From contig CAUYUJ010011181.1 in assembly GCA_963575745.1 (NCBI GenBank), positions 22,987-57,986 of the forward strand: a stretch of DNA of 35,000 bases, given 5' to 3'. The stretch is from Prorocentrum cordatum (taxonomy: Eukaryota > Sar > Dinophyceae > Prorocentrales > Prorocentraceae). Below are positions 17,602-26,300 of this stretch, piece by piece (the stretch's first letter is position 1; each line of letters starts with the position of its first letter). Under the pieces are notes generated by a model. That model did no database searches, was not told the DNA's origin, and worked only from the letters and a program-made list of their open reading frames with translations. The translations under genes and the position numbers were made by a program.

Positions 17602-17640
17602 TGTGTATTCATTTGTGTGTCACAGGGCCCCTTCACCAAC
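17030..17640 (+). repeat. Duplicated block with GT expansion in second copy
   Basis: The block of about 145 bp at 17030-17190 (AAAACACACAGACACAATT ... GGGGGGAAGACAAAA ... TTATTTGTGTGT ... CAGGGCCCCTTC) recurs at 17430-17635. In the second copy the short GTGTGT has expanded to a pure GT run at 17556-17598. The 240 bp between the copies is GC-rich and unrelated. Confidence 0.85.
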
Positions 17641-17872
17641 ACTTGGAGGCCATCTTGGATCATCTTTGTCGGACTGGCAGGCCATGTTGGACCATCTTGG
17701 AGACCATCTTGAGCCGTCTTGGAGGAAAAATTGGGGAATTGGGGGCCTTCCGGGTGGCCGGCGGGACGTGCCGGAGCCCCAGGGGGAGTCCTTTTGGAAA
17801 AAGAGCCAAAACCAAAACCTGAGAGGGTCCAGCACGCCAGGCACCCCTGTGATGAATCAACAGGGGGCGGCG
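17641..17872 (+). repeat. Degenerate CATCTTGG repeats and spacer
   Basis: CATCTTGGA/CGTCTTGGA words at about 17650-17730 are related to the TCTTGG decamer family, in plus orientation. No gene. Confidence 0.5.
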
Positions 17873-17963
17873 GATGACGGAAAGCGCGCGTTAGCGTGCG
17901 GTCCGTTAGTCGGAAGAAATTGGACTTGGGGGAGTTCGAGGGGGGTGGCATCGCCAGCCCCGG
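17873..17963 (+). repeat. Hairpin repeat unit, copy 1
   Basis: A unit of about 75-90 bp beginning TGACGGAAAGCGCGCGTTAG and running through GTCGGAAGAAATTGGACTTG to GGAGTTCGAGG. Four more copies lie at 19103-19451. An ACGGA/TCCGT outer stem and a GCGCGC/GCGTGC inner stem around GTTA form a stable hairpin at the 5' end. Confidence 0.85.
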
Positions 17964-18745
17964 ATCTAATTGCCCTCCCGCCTCGTTTTTTATCGAGTAG
18001 GGCGGCCTTCGGGGCTTAAAAACAGCGTTTCGCTCGAGACATCATCGGAAAACGCTTCTTGGGCGCTTCTTGGGACGTCTTAGGCGCCTAAGACAGCCCA
18101 AGAAGCGCCCAAGACGGCGCCCAAGACGGCCCAAGACGGCCCAAGAAGCGCCCAAGACGGCCCAAGAGCGCTCCAAGAGAGCCCAAGACCGCCCAAGGCG
18201 GCCCCAAGACGTCCCAAGAGGCCTCCACGACGCCCCAGAAGGCGCCCACGAGGCGTCCCAAGAGGGCCCCAAGAGGCCAAAACCATTGATTTTCTAAGGG
18301 AAAACGTGCATTTTTAGCATATACGGCTTTTCGCCTTTCATGGCGTTGAAGACGGTCCAAGAGGCCCCCAATACCGCCCCAAGACGGCCCAAGATGTTCC
18401 CAAGAGGCCCCCAAAATAGCCCAAGAGGGCGCCAAGACGGGCCAAGAGGCGTCCAAGACTGTCCAAGAGGCCCCCAAGAGCGGCGCCCCCAAGACGGCCC
18501 AAGAGGCGCCAAGACGGCCCAAGAGGCGCCAAGACGGCCCAAGACGGAGGACGGCCCCAAGAAGGCCCCAAGAGGCCCCCAAGAGAGCCCAAAGACGGCC
18601 AAAGGCAGCCTAGTCCCTTCACCCCCGCAGCCCAGAAGCTCCCAGGAGGCCCCAAGAGGCCCCCGAAAAGCCCCAAAAGGTCCCCAAGAGGCACCCAAGA
18701 GGCTCCCCAAGAGCCCCCCAAGAGGCCCAAAATACTCCCAAAGGC
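17964..18745 (-). repeat. CCAAGA decamer array, block 1
   Basis: The block starts with a conserved lead-in (CGTTTTTTATCGAGTAGG ... CGCTCGAGACATCATCGG, 17983-18050). Degenerate 10-12-bp units of the type CCCAAGACGG/CCCAAGAGGC follow, with the conserved core at 18280-18354. The whole block from the lead-in to about 18480 recurs at 19450-19980 and 20095-20515. Open frames here (Leu/Gly/Ser/Trp-rich on the minus strand) are repeat artefacts. Confidence 0.85.
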
Positions 18746-19102
18746 TCTTAGCACCGCGGCTCCCAAGAGCGAGCGGTGACGTAATCGAGCTGATAAGACC
18801 AAAGCTCCCAACCGAGAGCTGCGACGTAATAAGTTCTTGACGCCAGGGCACAGGGACGGGCGGCAACGCGTGGACAACGAGCGGTCCACGCAAGGAAAAC
18901 GCGGGGTTCTGGAAAGCTGGCAGCCCAAACGCGGAAAACGCAACGCGACCCGACCGCCCCCTCCAAAACAAGAAACGCGCTCAAAGAAAACTCCGCGACT
19001 CTCCGAGGCTGAGATAGGACAAGAGCGAGGGGAAGGGAGTCAATAGCCAGCGATCTCGTGCGTTCTGAAAGTAAGTGCGCTTTCCGTCCCCGTGCCAAGC
19101 AG
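18746..19102. other. Non-coding spacer
   Basis: No gene or RNA recognised. GAGCGGTGACGTAATCGAGCTG and GAGAGCTGCGACGTAATAAG-like words near 18770-18835 form a loose direct repeat. Here only short motifs agree. Confidence 0.4.
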
Positions 19103-19451
19103 GTGACGGAAAGCGCGCGTTAGCGTGCGGTCCGTTAGTCGGAAGAAATTGGACTTGGGGGAGTTCGAGGGGGGTGGCATCGCGAGCCCCGGATGACGGA
19201 ACGCGCGCGTTAGCGTGCGGTCCGTTAGTCGGAAGAAATTGGACTTGGGGGAGTTCGAGGGGGTTGGCATGACGGAAAGCGCGCGTTAGCGTGCGGTCCG
19301 TTAGTCGGAAGAAATTGGATTTTGGGGAGTTCGAGGGGGTTGGCATCGGGGGGCCCGAGATGACGGAAAGCGCGCGTTAGCGTGCGGTCCGTTAGTCGGA
19401 AGAAATTGGACTTGGGGGAGTTCGAGGGGGTTGGCATCGGGGGGCCCGAGA
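19103..19451 (+). repeat. Hairpin repeat units, copies 2-5 in tandem
   Basis: Copies start near 19103, 19192, 19268 and 19360. Their lengths vary (about 75 or 90 bp) by presence or absence of a CATCGCGAGCCCC- or CATCGGGGGGCCCGAG-type tail. The 5' hairpin and the AAGAAATTGGA block are invariant. A minus-strand frame gives a repeated peptide, but the varying unit lengths put other copies in different frames, so coding is unlikely. Confidence 0.88.
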
Positions 19452-20094
19452 TCTAATTGCCCTCCCGCCTCGTTTTTTTATCGAGTAGGACGGCCTTGGG
19501 GGCTTTAAAACAGCGTTTCGCTCGAGGCATCATCGGAGAACGCTTCTTTGGCGCTTCTTGGGCCGTCTTAGGCGCCTAAGACAGCCCAAGAAGCGCCCAA
19601 GACGGCGCCCAAGACGGCCCAAGACGGCCCAAGAAGCGCCCAAGACGGCCCAAGAGCGCTCCAAGAGAGCCCAAGACCGCCCAAGGTGGCCCCAAGACGT
19701 CCCAAGAGGCTTCCACGACGCCCCAGGAGGCACCCACGAGGCGCCCCAAGAGGGCCCCACGAGGCCAAAACCATTGATTTTCTAAGGGAAAACGTGCATT
19801 TTTAGCATATACGCCTTTTCGCCTTTCATGGCGTTGAAGACGGTCCAAGAGGCCCCCAATACCGCCCCAAGACGGCCCAAGATGTTCCCAAGAGGCCCCC
19901 AAAATAGCCCAAGAGGGCGCCAAGACGGGCCAAGAGGCGTCCAAGACTGTCCAAGAGGCCCCCAAGAGCGCCCCAAGAAGGCCCAAGAGGCCCCCAAGAA
20001 GGCACCAAAACGGCCCCAAAGGGCGGCAAGACGGCCCAAGAGGCGCCAAGACGGCCCAAGACAGCGCCAGGACGGCCCCAAGAAGGCCCCAACC
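19452..20094 (-). repeat. CCAAGA decamer array, block 2
   Basis: Near copy of block 1. The lead-in is at 19462-19540, the decamer array follows, the core is at 19768-19842, then more CCAAGA units up to 20094. It differs from block 1 by scattered substitutions and the length of the distal array. Confidence 0.88.
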
Positions 20095-20515
20095 GCTTCG
20101 TTTTTTATCGAGTAGGACTGCCTTCTGGGCTTAAAAACAGCGTTTCGTTCGAGACATCATCGGAAAACGCTTCTTGGGCGCTTCTTGGGCCGTCGTAGGC
20201 GCCTAAAGACAGCACAAGAAGCGGCCAAGACGGCACCCAAGACGGCCCAAGACGGCCCAAGAAACGCCCAAGACGGCCTAAGAGCGCTCCAAGAGAGCCC
20301 AAGACCGCCCAAGGCGGCCCCAAGACGTCCCAAGAGGCTTCCACGACGCCCCAGGAGGCGCCCACGAGGCGTCCCAAGAGGGCCTCAAGAAGCCAAAACC
20401 ATTGATTTTCTAAAGGAAAACGTACATTTTTAACATATACGCCTTTTCGCCTTTCATGGCGTTGAAGACGGTCCAAGAGGCCCCCAAGACCGCCCCAAGA
20501 CGGCCAGGTCCAATG
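20095..20515 (-). repeat. CCAAGA decamer array, block 3
   Basis: The third copy of the lead-in (20097-20165), array and core (20394-20470). It stops abruptly at about 20510 and is followed by the opposite-orientation array. Confidence 0.85.
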
Positions 20516-20589
20516 GCCTTCGATCCATTCCGCCACCGTGCCTGGGAGCTTATTGGATGTTCGTTTGGATCTCGTGGGAGGGAAGCCTG

Positions 20590-20762
20590 GCGGGGGCCTC
20601 TTGAGGTCTGTTTTGAAGCCTCTTGGTGGCCGTTTCCGGGTCTCTTGCGGCCTCTTTTGGGCCTCTTGGCGGCCTCTTTTGGGCCTCTTGGCGGCCTCTT
20701 GGGGCCTCTTGGGGCCTCTTAGGGGCCTCTTGGGGCCTCTTGGGGCCTCTTGGGCCTTGGGG
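20590..20762 (+). repeat. GGGGCCTCTT decamer array, opposite orientation
   Basis: Nearly exact 10-bp units (GGGGCCTCTT) at 20698-20756, preceded by TTTTGGGCCTCTTGGCGGCC units. Together with block 3 it forms a large inverted arrangement around about 20510-20590. Confidence 0.88.
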
Positions 20763-21073
20763 GAGCCCAGAGGGCACGCGAGAAGCCCCGATAGATTTGA
20801 GAATTTGAGGTTCGGCCCCCTCTGAAGGCTCCGCATGAGTGCTTAAGGGATGCGGCCAAGGACCTCAGGCCACGCCCACTCCGTGCCCAGCTGCACGGTG
20901 GCGGACGTGGCCGGGGCTCGCCGCCAGGAACGCCCCTTCGTTCCCTGTTCAGCACTCCCTGTGGTAGCACGATGACTGTGTGCCGCCCGCAGGGGGGCGC
21001 TGCTGCGCGCTGGCTGGGCAGCGGCCCCACCCCGTGGCGGCCGAGGTTGGAGTTCGTCGAGCTCTGCTGCGGC
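20763..21073. other. Non-coding stretch
   Basis: No recognisable gene. A frame from 20972 runs into the GGA repeat, but nothing in its first part is recognisable. Confidence 0.4.
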
Positions 21074-21190
21074 GAGGAGGAGGAGGAGGAGGAGGAGGAG
21101 GAGGAGGAGGAGGAGGAGGAGGAGGAGGAGGAGGGGAGGAGGAGGAGGAGGAGGAGGAGGAGGAGAGGAGGAGGAGGAGGAGGAGGAGGG
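21074..21190 (+). repeat. GGA microsatellite
   Basis: About 117 bp of GGA/GAG units with two short interruptions. Confidence 0.95.
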
Positions 21191-21268
21191 CGCCCTACCA
21201 AGGAGTGTGGGACGCTGGAGTGGCTTGCCTCGCGCTGCCCAGGTCGGCCTCACCAGATTCATCAGAGC

Positions 21269-21475
21269 CACGATGTGTCTTGTACTCGTGAACTCTGGTG
21301 GTGTCGCAAGTGTGGGACTTACAGCAGTGCGAAGATCAGCGCAGGGTTGCAAGGCACCTGCCACCGCCCAACAGGCTGGGGCAAGAAGGTGCCGTCCAAA
21401 CTCATGGATGGCCGCCTCCCCCCAGGTCTGCAGAGCTGGCCAGGCGAGCTAGGCAAGGTGCAGTGTGCAGGGTAG
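21269..21475 (+). pseudogene. LINE C-terminal zinc-finger fragment
   Basis: A frame here reads HDVSCTRELWWCRKCG, followed by a single Cys and a conserved-looking tail. It aligns with the last zinc module of the LINE in this window (HDVFC...YCCRKCG at about 32871-32920): H-D-V, C, then CRKCG with the same spacing. No reverse transcriptase lies upstream. A GGA repeat does. I take it as the truncated 3' end of an old LINE insertion. It could also be a small host zinc-ribbon exon. Confidence 0.5.
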
Positions 21476-21535
21476 TTTCACGCGCGCGCCGTCCCTCCGC
21501 GTCATCTGCGGACTTGGGGACTTGGAGTGTGCGCC

Positions 21536-21651
21536 AGGAGGAGGAGGAGGAGGAGGAGGAGGAGGAGGAGGAGGAGGAGGAGGAGGAGGAGGAGGAGGAG
21601 GAGGAGGAGGAGGAGGAGGAGGGGCAGGAGGAAAAGGAGGAGGAGGAGGGG
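21536..21651 (+). repeat. GGA microsatellite
   Basis: About 85 bp of pure GGA followed by interrupted units. Confidence 0.95.
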
Positions 21652-22490
21652 CTTGTGTAGTGAAGGGCTACTAGGGGCGAGGCGCCAGGTCGGCGGTGTG
21701 GCGTGCCTTGCGTTGGGACTCGAGGTTCGAGAGAGCACGATGACTGCAGAGAGCAAGGGCGGGGAGACCGAGCGGAGTGCGGCAGGCTCTCGAGCCGATG
21801 GCGGTGGACACCTCCCAGGCGGGCCCTCCCCCATTCTCTGTCCAGCTTCTGCCGAGGGGAGAATTGCGATGATCATGACCAGCATGTCGCCAGATCTTGT
21901 CGACGCCGATCTTGGTCGTGGTTCACGCCAGCCGCCGATGATTCGCGAGGATGATGCACGAATCGGCGCTGACCAAGGTGGATGCTGAGCGACATCGATA
22001 CGGCTTTTCCGCGTTCAGTCATGGTCATGGTCCCGGTTTTCTTCCTCCCCACTCTTTTGTGATCGTTCCCCTCCTCTCTCGTTCTTTCTCCCTGCTCATG
22101 CCTGCTGCGTCCTCCCTCCCTCGTCCCTCCTGCATCTTTCACCATCGTCTTCGTCCCCCCCGCTTGCCCTCATGCCCTTCTTCCCCCCGTTCCCTTCCCC
22201 CTCGTCCCTCACCCTCGTGCTCATCGTGCTGTTTTCCCCGAGTCACTCCTGCTTTCCAGACCCTGTGACTCCCTGTCTTCCTCCTCGTTACCTTTTTCTA
22301 TTTCGAGCGTATGGTGCTCTGTACGGGCTTGCTGCAGAGCATTCGTGCCACCTCCTGCGTGCTGGGCCGCGCCGAGCGATGCGCTGCACAGCTGCTGCAG
22401 AAGCGTGCGTCGTCATCTGCCGGAGGGCTCCGTGCTGCAGCGAAGAGAGGCTCGCTGATTGAAGGGACGCCTCCCTGCTCCCCGAAAATG
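21652..22490. other. Non-coding stretch, pyrimidine-rich in part
   Basis: About 22030-22300 is rich in C and T on the plus strand (TCCCTCC, CTTCCTCC words). No recognisable gene or RNA. Confidence 0.4.
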
Positions 22491-22604
22491 CGGGCCCCAA
22501 GAATATATACCACCACCACGTCGATTCATCCTCCCTCCTCCACCCTCCTCGTCCTCTCCTCTTTCCTGGGAGGTGGTGGTGGTGTATACCTTTGGGCCCC
22601 GCAG
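22491..22604. repeat. Long hairpin, about 30-bp arms
   Basis: The left arm GCGGGCCCCAAGAATATATA... (22491-22520) and the right arm (22573-22604, ending TATACCTTTGGGCCCCGC) are inverted repeats agreeing at about 24 of 30 positions. CCACCACCAC pairs with GTGGTGGTGG. The loop contains a short TCC-rich stretch. Possibly a foldback element. Confidence 0.65.
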
Positions 22605-23046
22605 AAAAGGGCATCTGCTGGGTCTTCGGAGGTCCCTCCAGGCACCGCCTCCGCGGGGAGGATAGCAAGGGGGCGGAGCGGACGGGCGGTGGAGACGCAG
22701 TCGCGGACGGGGACGCTGGGGATGGTCGCTTGCGATGTTTCTGCCCGGATCCCCGAGTGCCGCCCGAAAAGTTTAGCCGTGCGGGAATGGGGAGGAACTC
22801 TGGGATACACCCATCAGGTGCTATTCGGACGCACCCCTGTCGAGGATGGATGCCCCCCCACTGTCTATCCCAGGGTTGGGCCCCAATCCCCCACAGTCGG
22901 GGAACTGGTGGGGTCGCCACATCCCCCCCCGTTAGATGGGGGAGGGGAGCGCGCGAGGCGGAACGGAATCGGGGCGCGGGCAGCGCCGAGGTGAAGACCA
23001 TCTTCGAGTGGTACATGGCCTCGTACTCCGATAGCATCACGGAGCC
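22605..23046. other. Non-coding stretch
   Basis: GC-rich, several C8/G6 runs. No gene recognised. Confidence 0.4.
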
Positions 23047-23130
23047 CTCCTCCTCCTCCTCCTCCCCCTCCTCCTCCTCCCCCTCCTCCTCCTCCTCCTC
23101 CTCCTCCTCCTCCTCCCTCCTCCTCCTCCC
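23047..23130 (-). repeat. TCC (GGA on minus) microsatellite
   Basis: About 84 bp of TCC/CTC units with CCCC interruptions. It is the first tract in the window with the opposite purine-strand orientation. Confidence 0.95.
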
Positions 23131-23550
23131 ATTTGTGTCTCCCCGGACGCTGCCATGGCTCACCCCCGCCCAGCGGCGCGGCATGGCGCGCCGGGCGGGG
23201 CAGTTCCGAAAGTGGGCCGGCCTCTGCACCGACGGGCGGGGCCGGCGAGGGGCGAGGAGGGGGGGGGGAGACGCCACGGGGGGCCCGAAGGAGGAGGAGG
23301 AAGGGGGCCCGAACGCACGGACCGCCGCCCGGCGAAAGGAGGCGGAGGGAGGGACGAGAGGCCCCCCCTAGGCAGAGAAAGGCGAGCGGAGGCCCCCCCC
23401 GAGGAGACGGGGTGAGGGGGAGGAGGGGAGAGAAGAGGACGGCGGGGGGAGGAGGAATAGAGGGGGGGAAAGTTGGCCCTTCCGCGCACGTGGGGGGGGG
23501 AAGTTAGCCCTTCCGCGCACGTGGGGTTTGCCCCTTTGTCGCCGCGCCGG
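23131..23550. other. GC-rich non-coding stretch with 34-bp direct repeat
   Basis: AGTTRGCCCTTCCGCGCACG followed by TGGGG occurs at about 23470 and 23503. No gene recognised. Confidence 0.5.
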
Positions 23551-23626
23551 CTCCTCCTCCTCCTCCTCCTCCTCCTCCTCCTCCTCCTTCTCTCCTCCTT
23601 CTCTCCTCCTCCTTCTCTCCTCCATC
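23551..23626 (-). repeat. TCC microsatellite with CTTCTCTCCTC units
   Basis: A pure CTC run to about 23607, then repeated CTTCTCTCCTC units. Confidence 0.92.
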
Positions 23627-25130
23627 TGGTCCTTCTCGTACTTCTTTTTCTTTTTCGGTGGGGAGGAGGACGGTCGGATCTTTTATTTTCGAAAGATTTC
23701 GGACGTCTTGGGCTGGCTTGGTAGTTTCTCGGAGATTTTCAGATGACATTTTCCTCCGCACTGAAGCAAGGGGCCCAGATATTCAGCCGTGAAAAACGCC
23801 GTTTGTGCGACATCATGCGCGGAGTACAGGTGGGAGACCACACCATTATTTCTTTTCACCGTGGTATCGACTGAAGCGGTCTTCACGACATTGAAGTGTC
23901 GGTTAATGAGTTATGGATTCGAGGGGAAGCGAAGCAGATTGTGGATTACTTTCTTCCTTCGTTTTCGTCTCCTTCCCCCTCCCCGTCGCCTCCTTTCGTA
24001 GTATGTTCGCTTCCTCTTCCTCTGTCGTATATTCCTCGTATACTGTATGCGGCACATTCGCTTCCTCTTGCCGGTCATGGTTCCCTGCATGTGTGTTGCT
24101 TGTTGCAGGTCGGCTTGTGTGGGGTTCCCGGTTTGCCTGGCGACCTTGTGACCCGCATAGCGGTTGAGTCCGAGTCGTGTGAGGGTTTGTTGCTATGGTA
24201 TGGTTTTAGAGCCCCCCCCTGAACCCACCTTTCTCTAACGAAACATATGCTATGGCCGAGCCCCCTCGCACCGTTTTGCCGACGACGGTCCCGATGCTGC
24301 AGCTGCCGCTGCCCTCGCCTTTCTTCTCCCGCGCCCGCGCCTCCGCCCCCCACCCCCCACCGCTTTCGCCCTCCTTCGCCGCCACTCCCCTTCCCGCGCC
24401 CGCGCCTCCGCCCCCCACCCCCTACCGCGTTCACCCTCCTCGCCTCCCTTCGCCGCCGTCGTTCCTGGCCCCTCGCTGAGACGCCCCGGCGCCGCATTCT
24501 TTTCACCGCGGACGCTTCTGCCTCGCCTCCTTTGCCCCGTGGGCCATCACGGATCGACCCGGCTCGAGACACACCGCAGAGGGACTGGCATCAGGGATCT
24601 GGTCGGCGCTGGCTTTCCGCCCTGCCGCATCTTTTTTCGTATTGTCGGACCTCGGGTTTTCCCGCCCTGCCCGTCAAGAGATGCCCATGGCCGACAGCGG
24701 CAGGAGGGCATCCGACGATGCTGGCTGCGAGTGGCGGATGGCTGTGGCATGTGGCGCCGACACCTGGCAGGGGGTCAGAAGGCGAACTCGTGCAGCATGC
24801 CTTGGACCACCAGAGCGCGCTCACCGAGAACCGAGGGCTCCGCTCCAGCCACCCCGCGCAGGCCAACGTGGGCCCCGCCCCGGCGGCACCGCGGGTTCGC
24901 CTCGCCTCGCCCTGCCCCCCGCCCCGTGGCCCGTCCCCCGCCGAGCGCGTTCCACTGCTCGCAGAGTACTCCCTCCCCCTCGTCGTCCTCCTCCTCCTTC
25001 TCCTCCTCTATCCGCAGACGTCCGACAAACTTGTGCTTGCCCCGATGCAATAGATCGATTCCTCAGGCTTGCGCCACATCCGCCGACCCCTTGATTCGGT
25101 ATGGGGGCCTTCTCAGAGTCTTGCAGGGGA
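23627..25130. other. Non-coding stretch, no gene recognised
   Basis: Moderate-GC sequence to about 24230, then very C-rich sequence. CCCGCGCCCGCGCCTCCGCC plus CCCACCCCC occurs twice (about 24338 and 24395). CATTCGCTTCCTCTT-like words repeat near 24000-24070. The frames on both strands have no recognisable domain. Confidence 0.4.
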
Positions 25131-25242
25131 GGCGGAGGAGGAGGAGGAGGAGGAGGAGGAGGAGGAGGAGGAGGAGGAGGAGGAGGAGGAGGAGGAGGAG
25201 GAGGAGGAGGAGGATGGAGGAGGAGGATGGAGGAGGATGGAG
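25131..25242 (+). repeat. GGA microsatellite
   Basis: About 80 bp of pure GGA, then GGATGGAGGA variants. Confidence 0.95.
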
Positions 25243-25321
25243 ACACTCTTTCGGACCTGCTGGGGAGTCTCTGGTGTCCCCGTTGGGGGGCCGTCCTCCG
25301 GCAGCTTTGGGCAGCCTGCGG

Positions 25322-25713
25322 GACGGTCTTCCACGACGGGCCGGCCGAGAAGTCGCATGCGCGAAAAATATACGTTCTCCCACGGGAATTTGACGATTTT
25401 GATTCCTGAGGGAGTTCTAAAAGGCCTCGTGGAGCGCCTTGGCAGCCTTTTCGGCTGTTCTTGTCCACCTTGGACGTTCTGGAGCGATATTTCCGCGTCT
25501 CTGGACTCTCTCGGACCGTCTTTGAGGTTACTGAGAAGATCGAAAGGGTGGTCTTGGAGCTCTGGAGTGAGTCCGGGCCACCCCCCCCCGGATGAGCTCG
25601 AACTGGGCCTCCCCCCCCCCCCCTCCAAATCGACCGGGCCAGGCTCCCGGGGGAGGGGTTTGGGGAGGGGGAAGCATCTCACACGCCGATGACCTCCAAG
25701 GGGTCGGCGGATT
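25322..25713 (+). repeat. 392-bp dispersed repeat, copy A
   Basis: It starts with the conserved core (GGACGGTCTTCC...AATATACGTTCTCCC...TTTGACGATTTTG, 25322-25405) and ends with CATCTCACACGC...CCAAGGGGTCGGCGGATT (about 25672-25713). The copy at 33941-34334 has the same two end blocks at the same distance. No known transposon terminus is recognised. Confidence 0.7.
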
Positions 25714-25825
25714 GTCATCTTCTGTGTGTCGTTGCGTCACTCAGAGTGAGTGTTTTTCCGGATTGCAGTTGAAGGCAGGGGGGAACATCTTTTCCTCCTG
25801 TTTAAACAATAATCCTCTTCCACGT

Positions 25826-26278
25826 CCCCATCCTCCTTCTCCTTCTCCTCCTCCTTCTCCTCCTCCTCCTGCCCTTCCTCCGCCTCCTGCGCCTACTCCT
25901 CATTCCTACTTCATCCCTGCCTCATCCTCCTCTTTCCTCTCTCCTCTCTCATCTCTCCTAACTCCTCTCTCCTCCCTCCTCCCTCCTCCCTCCTCTCCTT
26001 TCTCCTCTCTCCTCTCTCCTCATTCTCCTGCTGCTCCTGCTGCTGCTGCTGCTGCTCATCCTCCTCATCCTTCTCGTGCTCCTCCTCCGCCCCCTCCTCC
26101 TCCTCCTCCTCCTCCTCTCCTCCCCCTCCTCCTGCCTCCTCCCTCCCCTCTCCTCTTCTCCTTCTCCTTCTCCTTCTCCTCCTCCTCCTCTTCCCTCCTC
26201 CTCCTCCTCCTCCTCCCTCCTCCTCCTCCTCCTCTCTCCTCCTCCTCCTCCTCCTCCTCCTCCTCCTCCTCCTCCTCC
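25826..26278 (-). repeat. Long TCC/CTC composite microsatellite
   Basis: About 450 bp of TCC, CTTCTC and TCTCCTCTC units, with GCTGCT at 26030-26055 and a pure run at 26236-26280. The LINE begins directly at its end, so it is the likely insertion target. Confidence 0.93.
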
Positions 26279-26300
26279 TCCGTAGCCATTTTGGCTCAAG
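26279..26300 (+). other. Genomic relict of the dinoflagellate spliced leader (DinoSL)
   Basis: The 22 bases match the dinoflagellate spliced-leader consensus at every position, with T at the variable first base. The 20 bases at 26281-26300 read CGTAGCCATTTTGGCTCAAG. DinoSL is added in trans to the 5' end of nuclear mRNAs, so a genomic copy marks a reverse-transcribed processed mRNA. Position 26301 would be the trans-splice acceptor point of the parental LINE transcript. Confidence 0.95.

Noticed and set aside
16427-18019. Plus-strand frame of 530 codons
   Set aside because: It crosses four unrelated non-coding repeats (tandem 75-bp repeat, foldback element, duplicated block, GT run) and has no known domain.
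19103-19451. GGAGTTCGAGGGGG as a tRNA B-box
   Set aside because: It departs from the GGTTCGANTCC pattern. No acceptor stem, anticodon arm or A-box can be fitted around it.
18042-20836. Leu/Gly/Ser/Trp-rich minus-strand frames of up to 243 codons
   Set aside because: Translations of the decamer array; similar-length frames exist in several registers and on the other strand (Arg/Pro/Lys-rich).
22288-23371. Opposing frames of 329 (-) and 259 (+) codons
   Set aside because: They overlap each other and include the hairpin and the TCC microsatellite. No domain was recognised.
24247-25053. Pro/Ser/Arg-rich plus-strand frames at 24.25-25.39 kb
   Set aside because: C-rich composition opens frames in all registers. 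There is no recognisable motif and the frames run into the GGA repeat.
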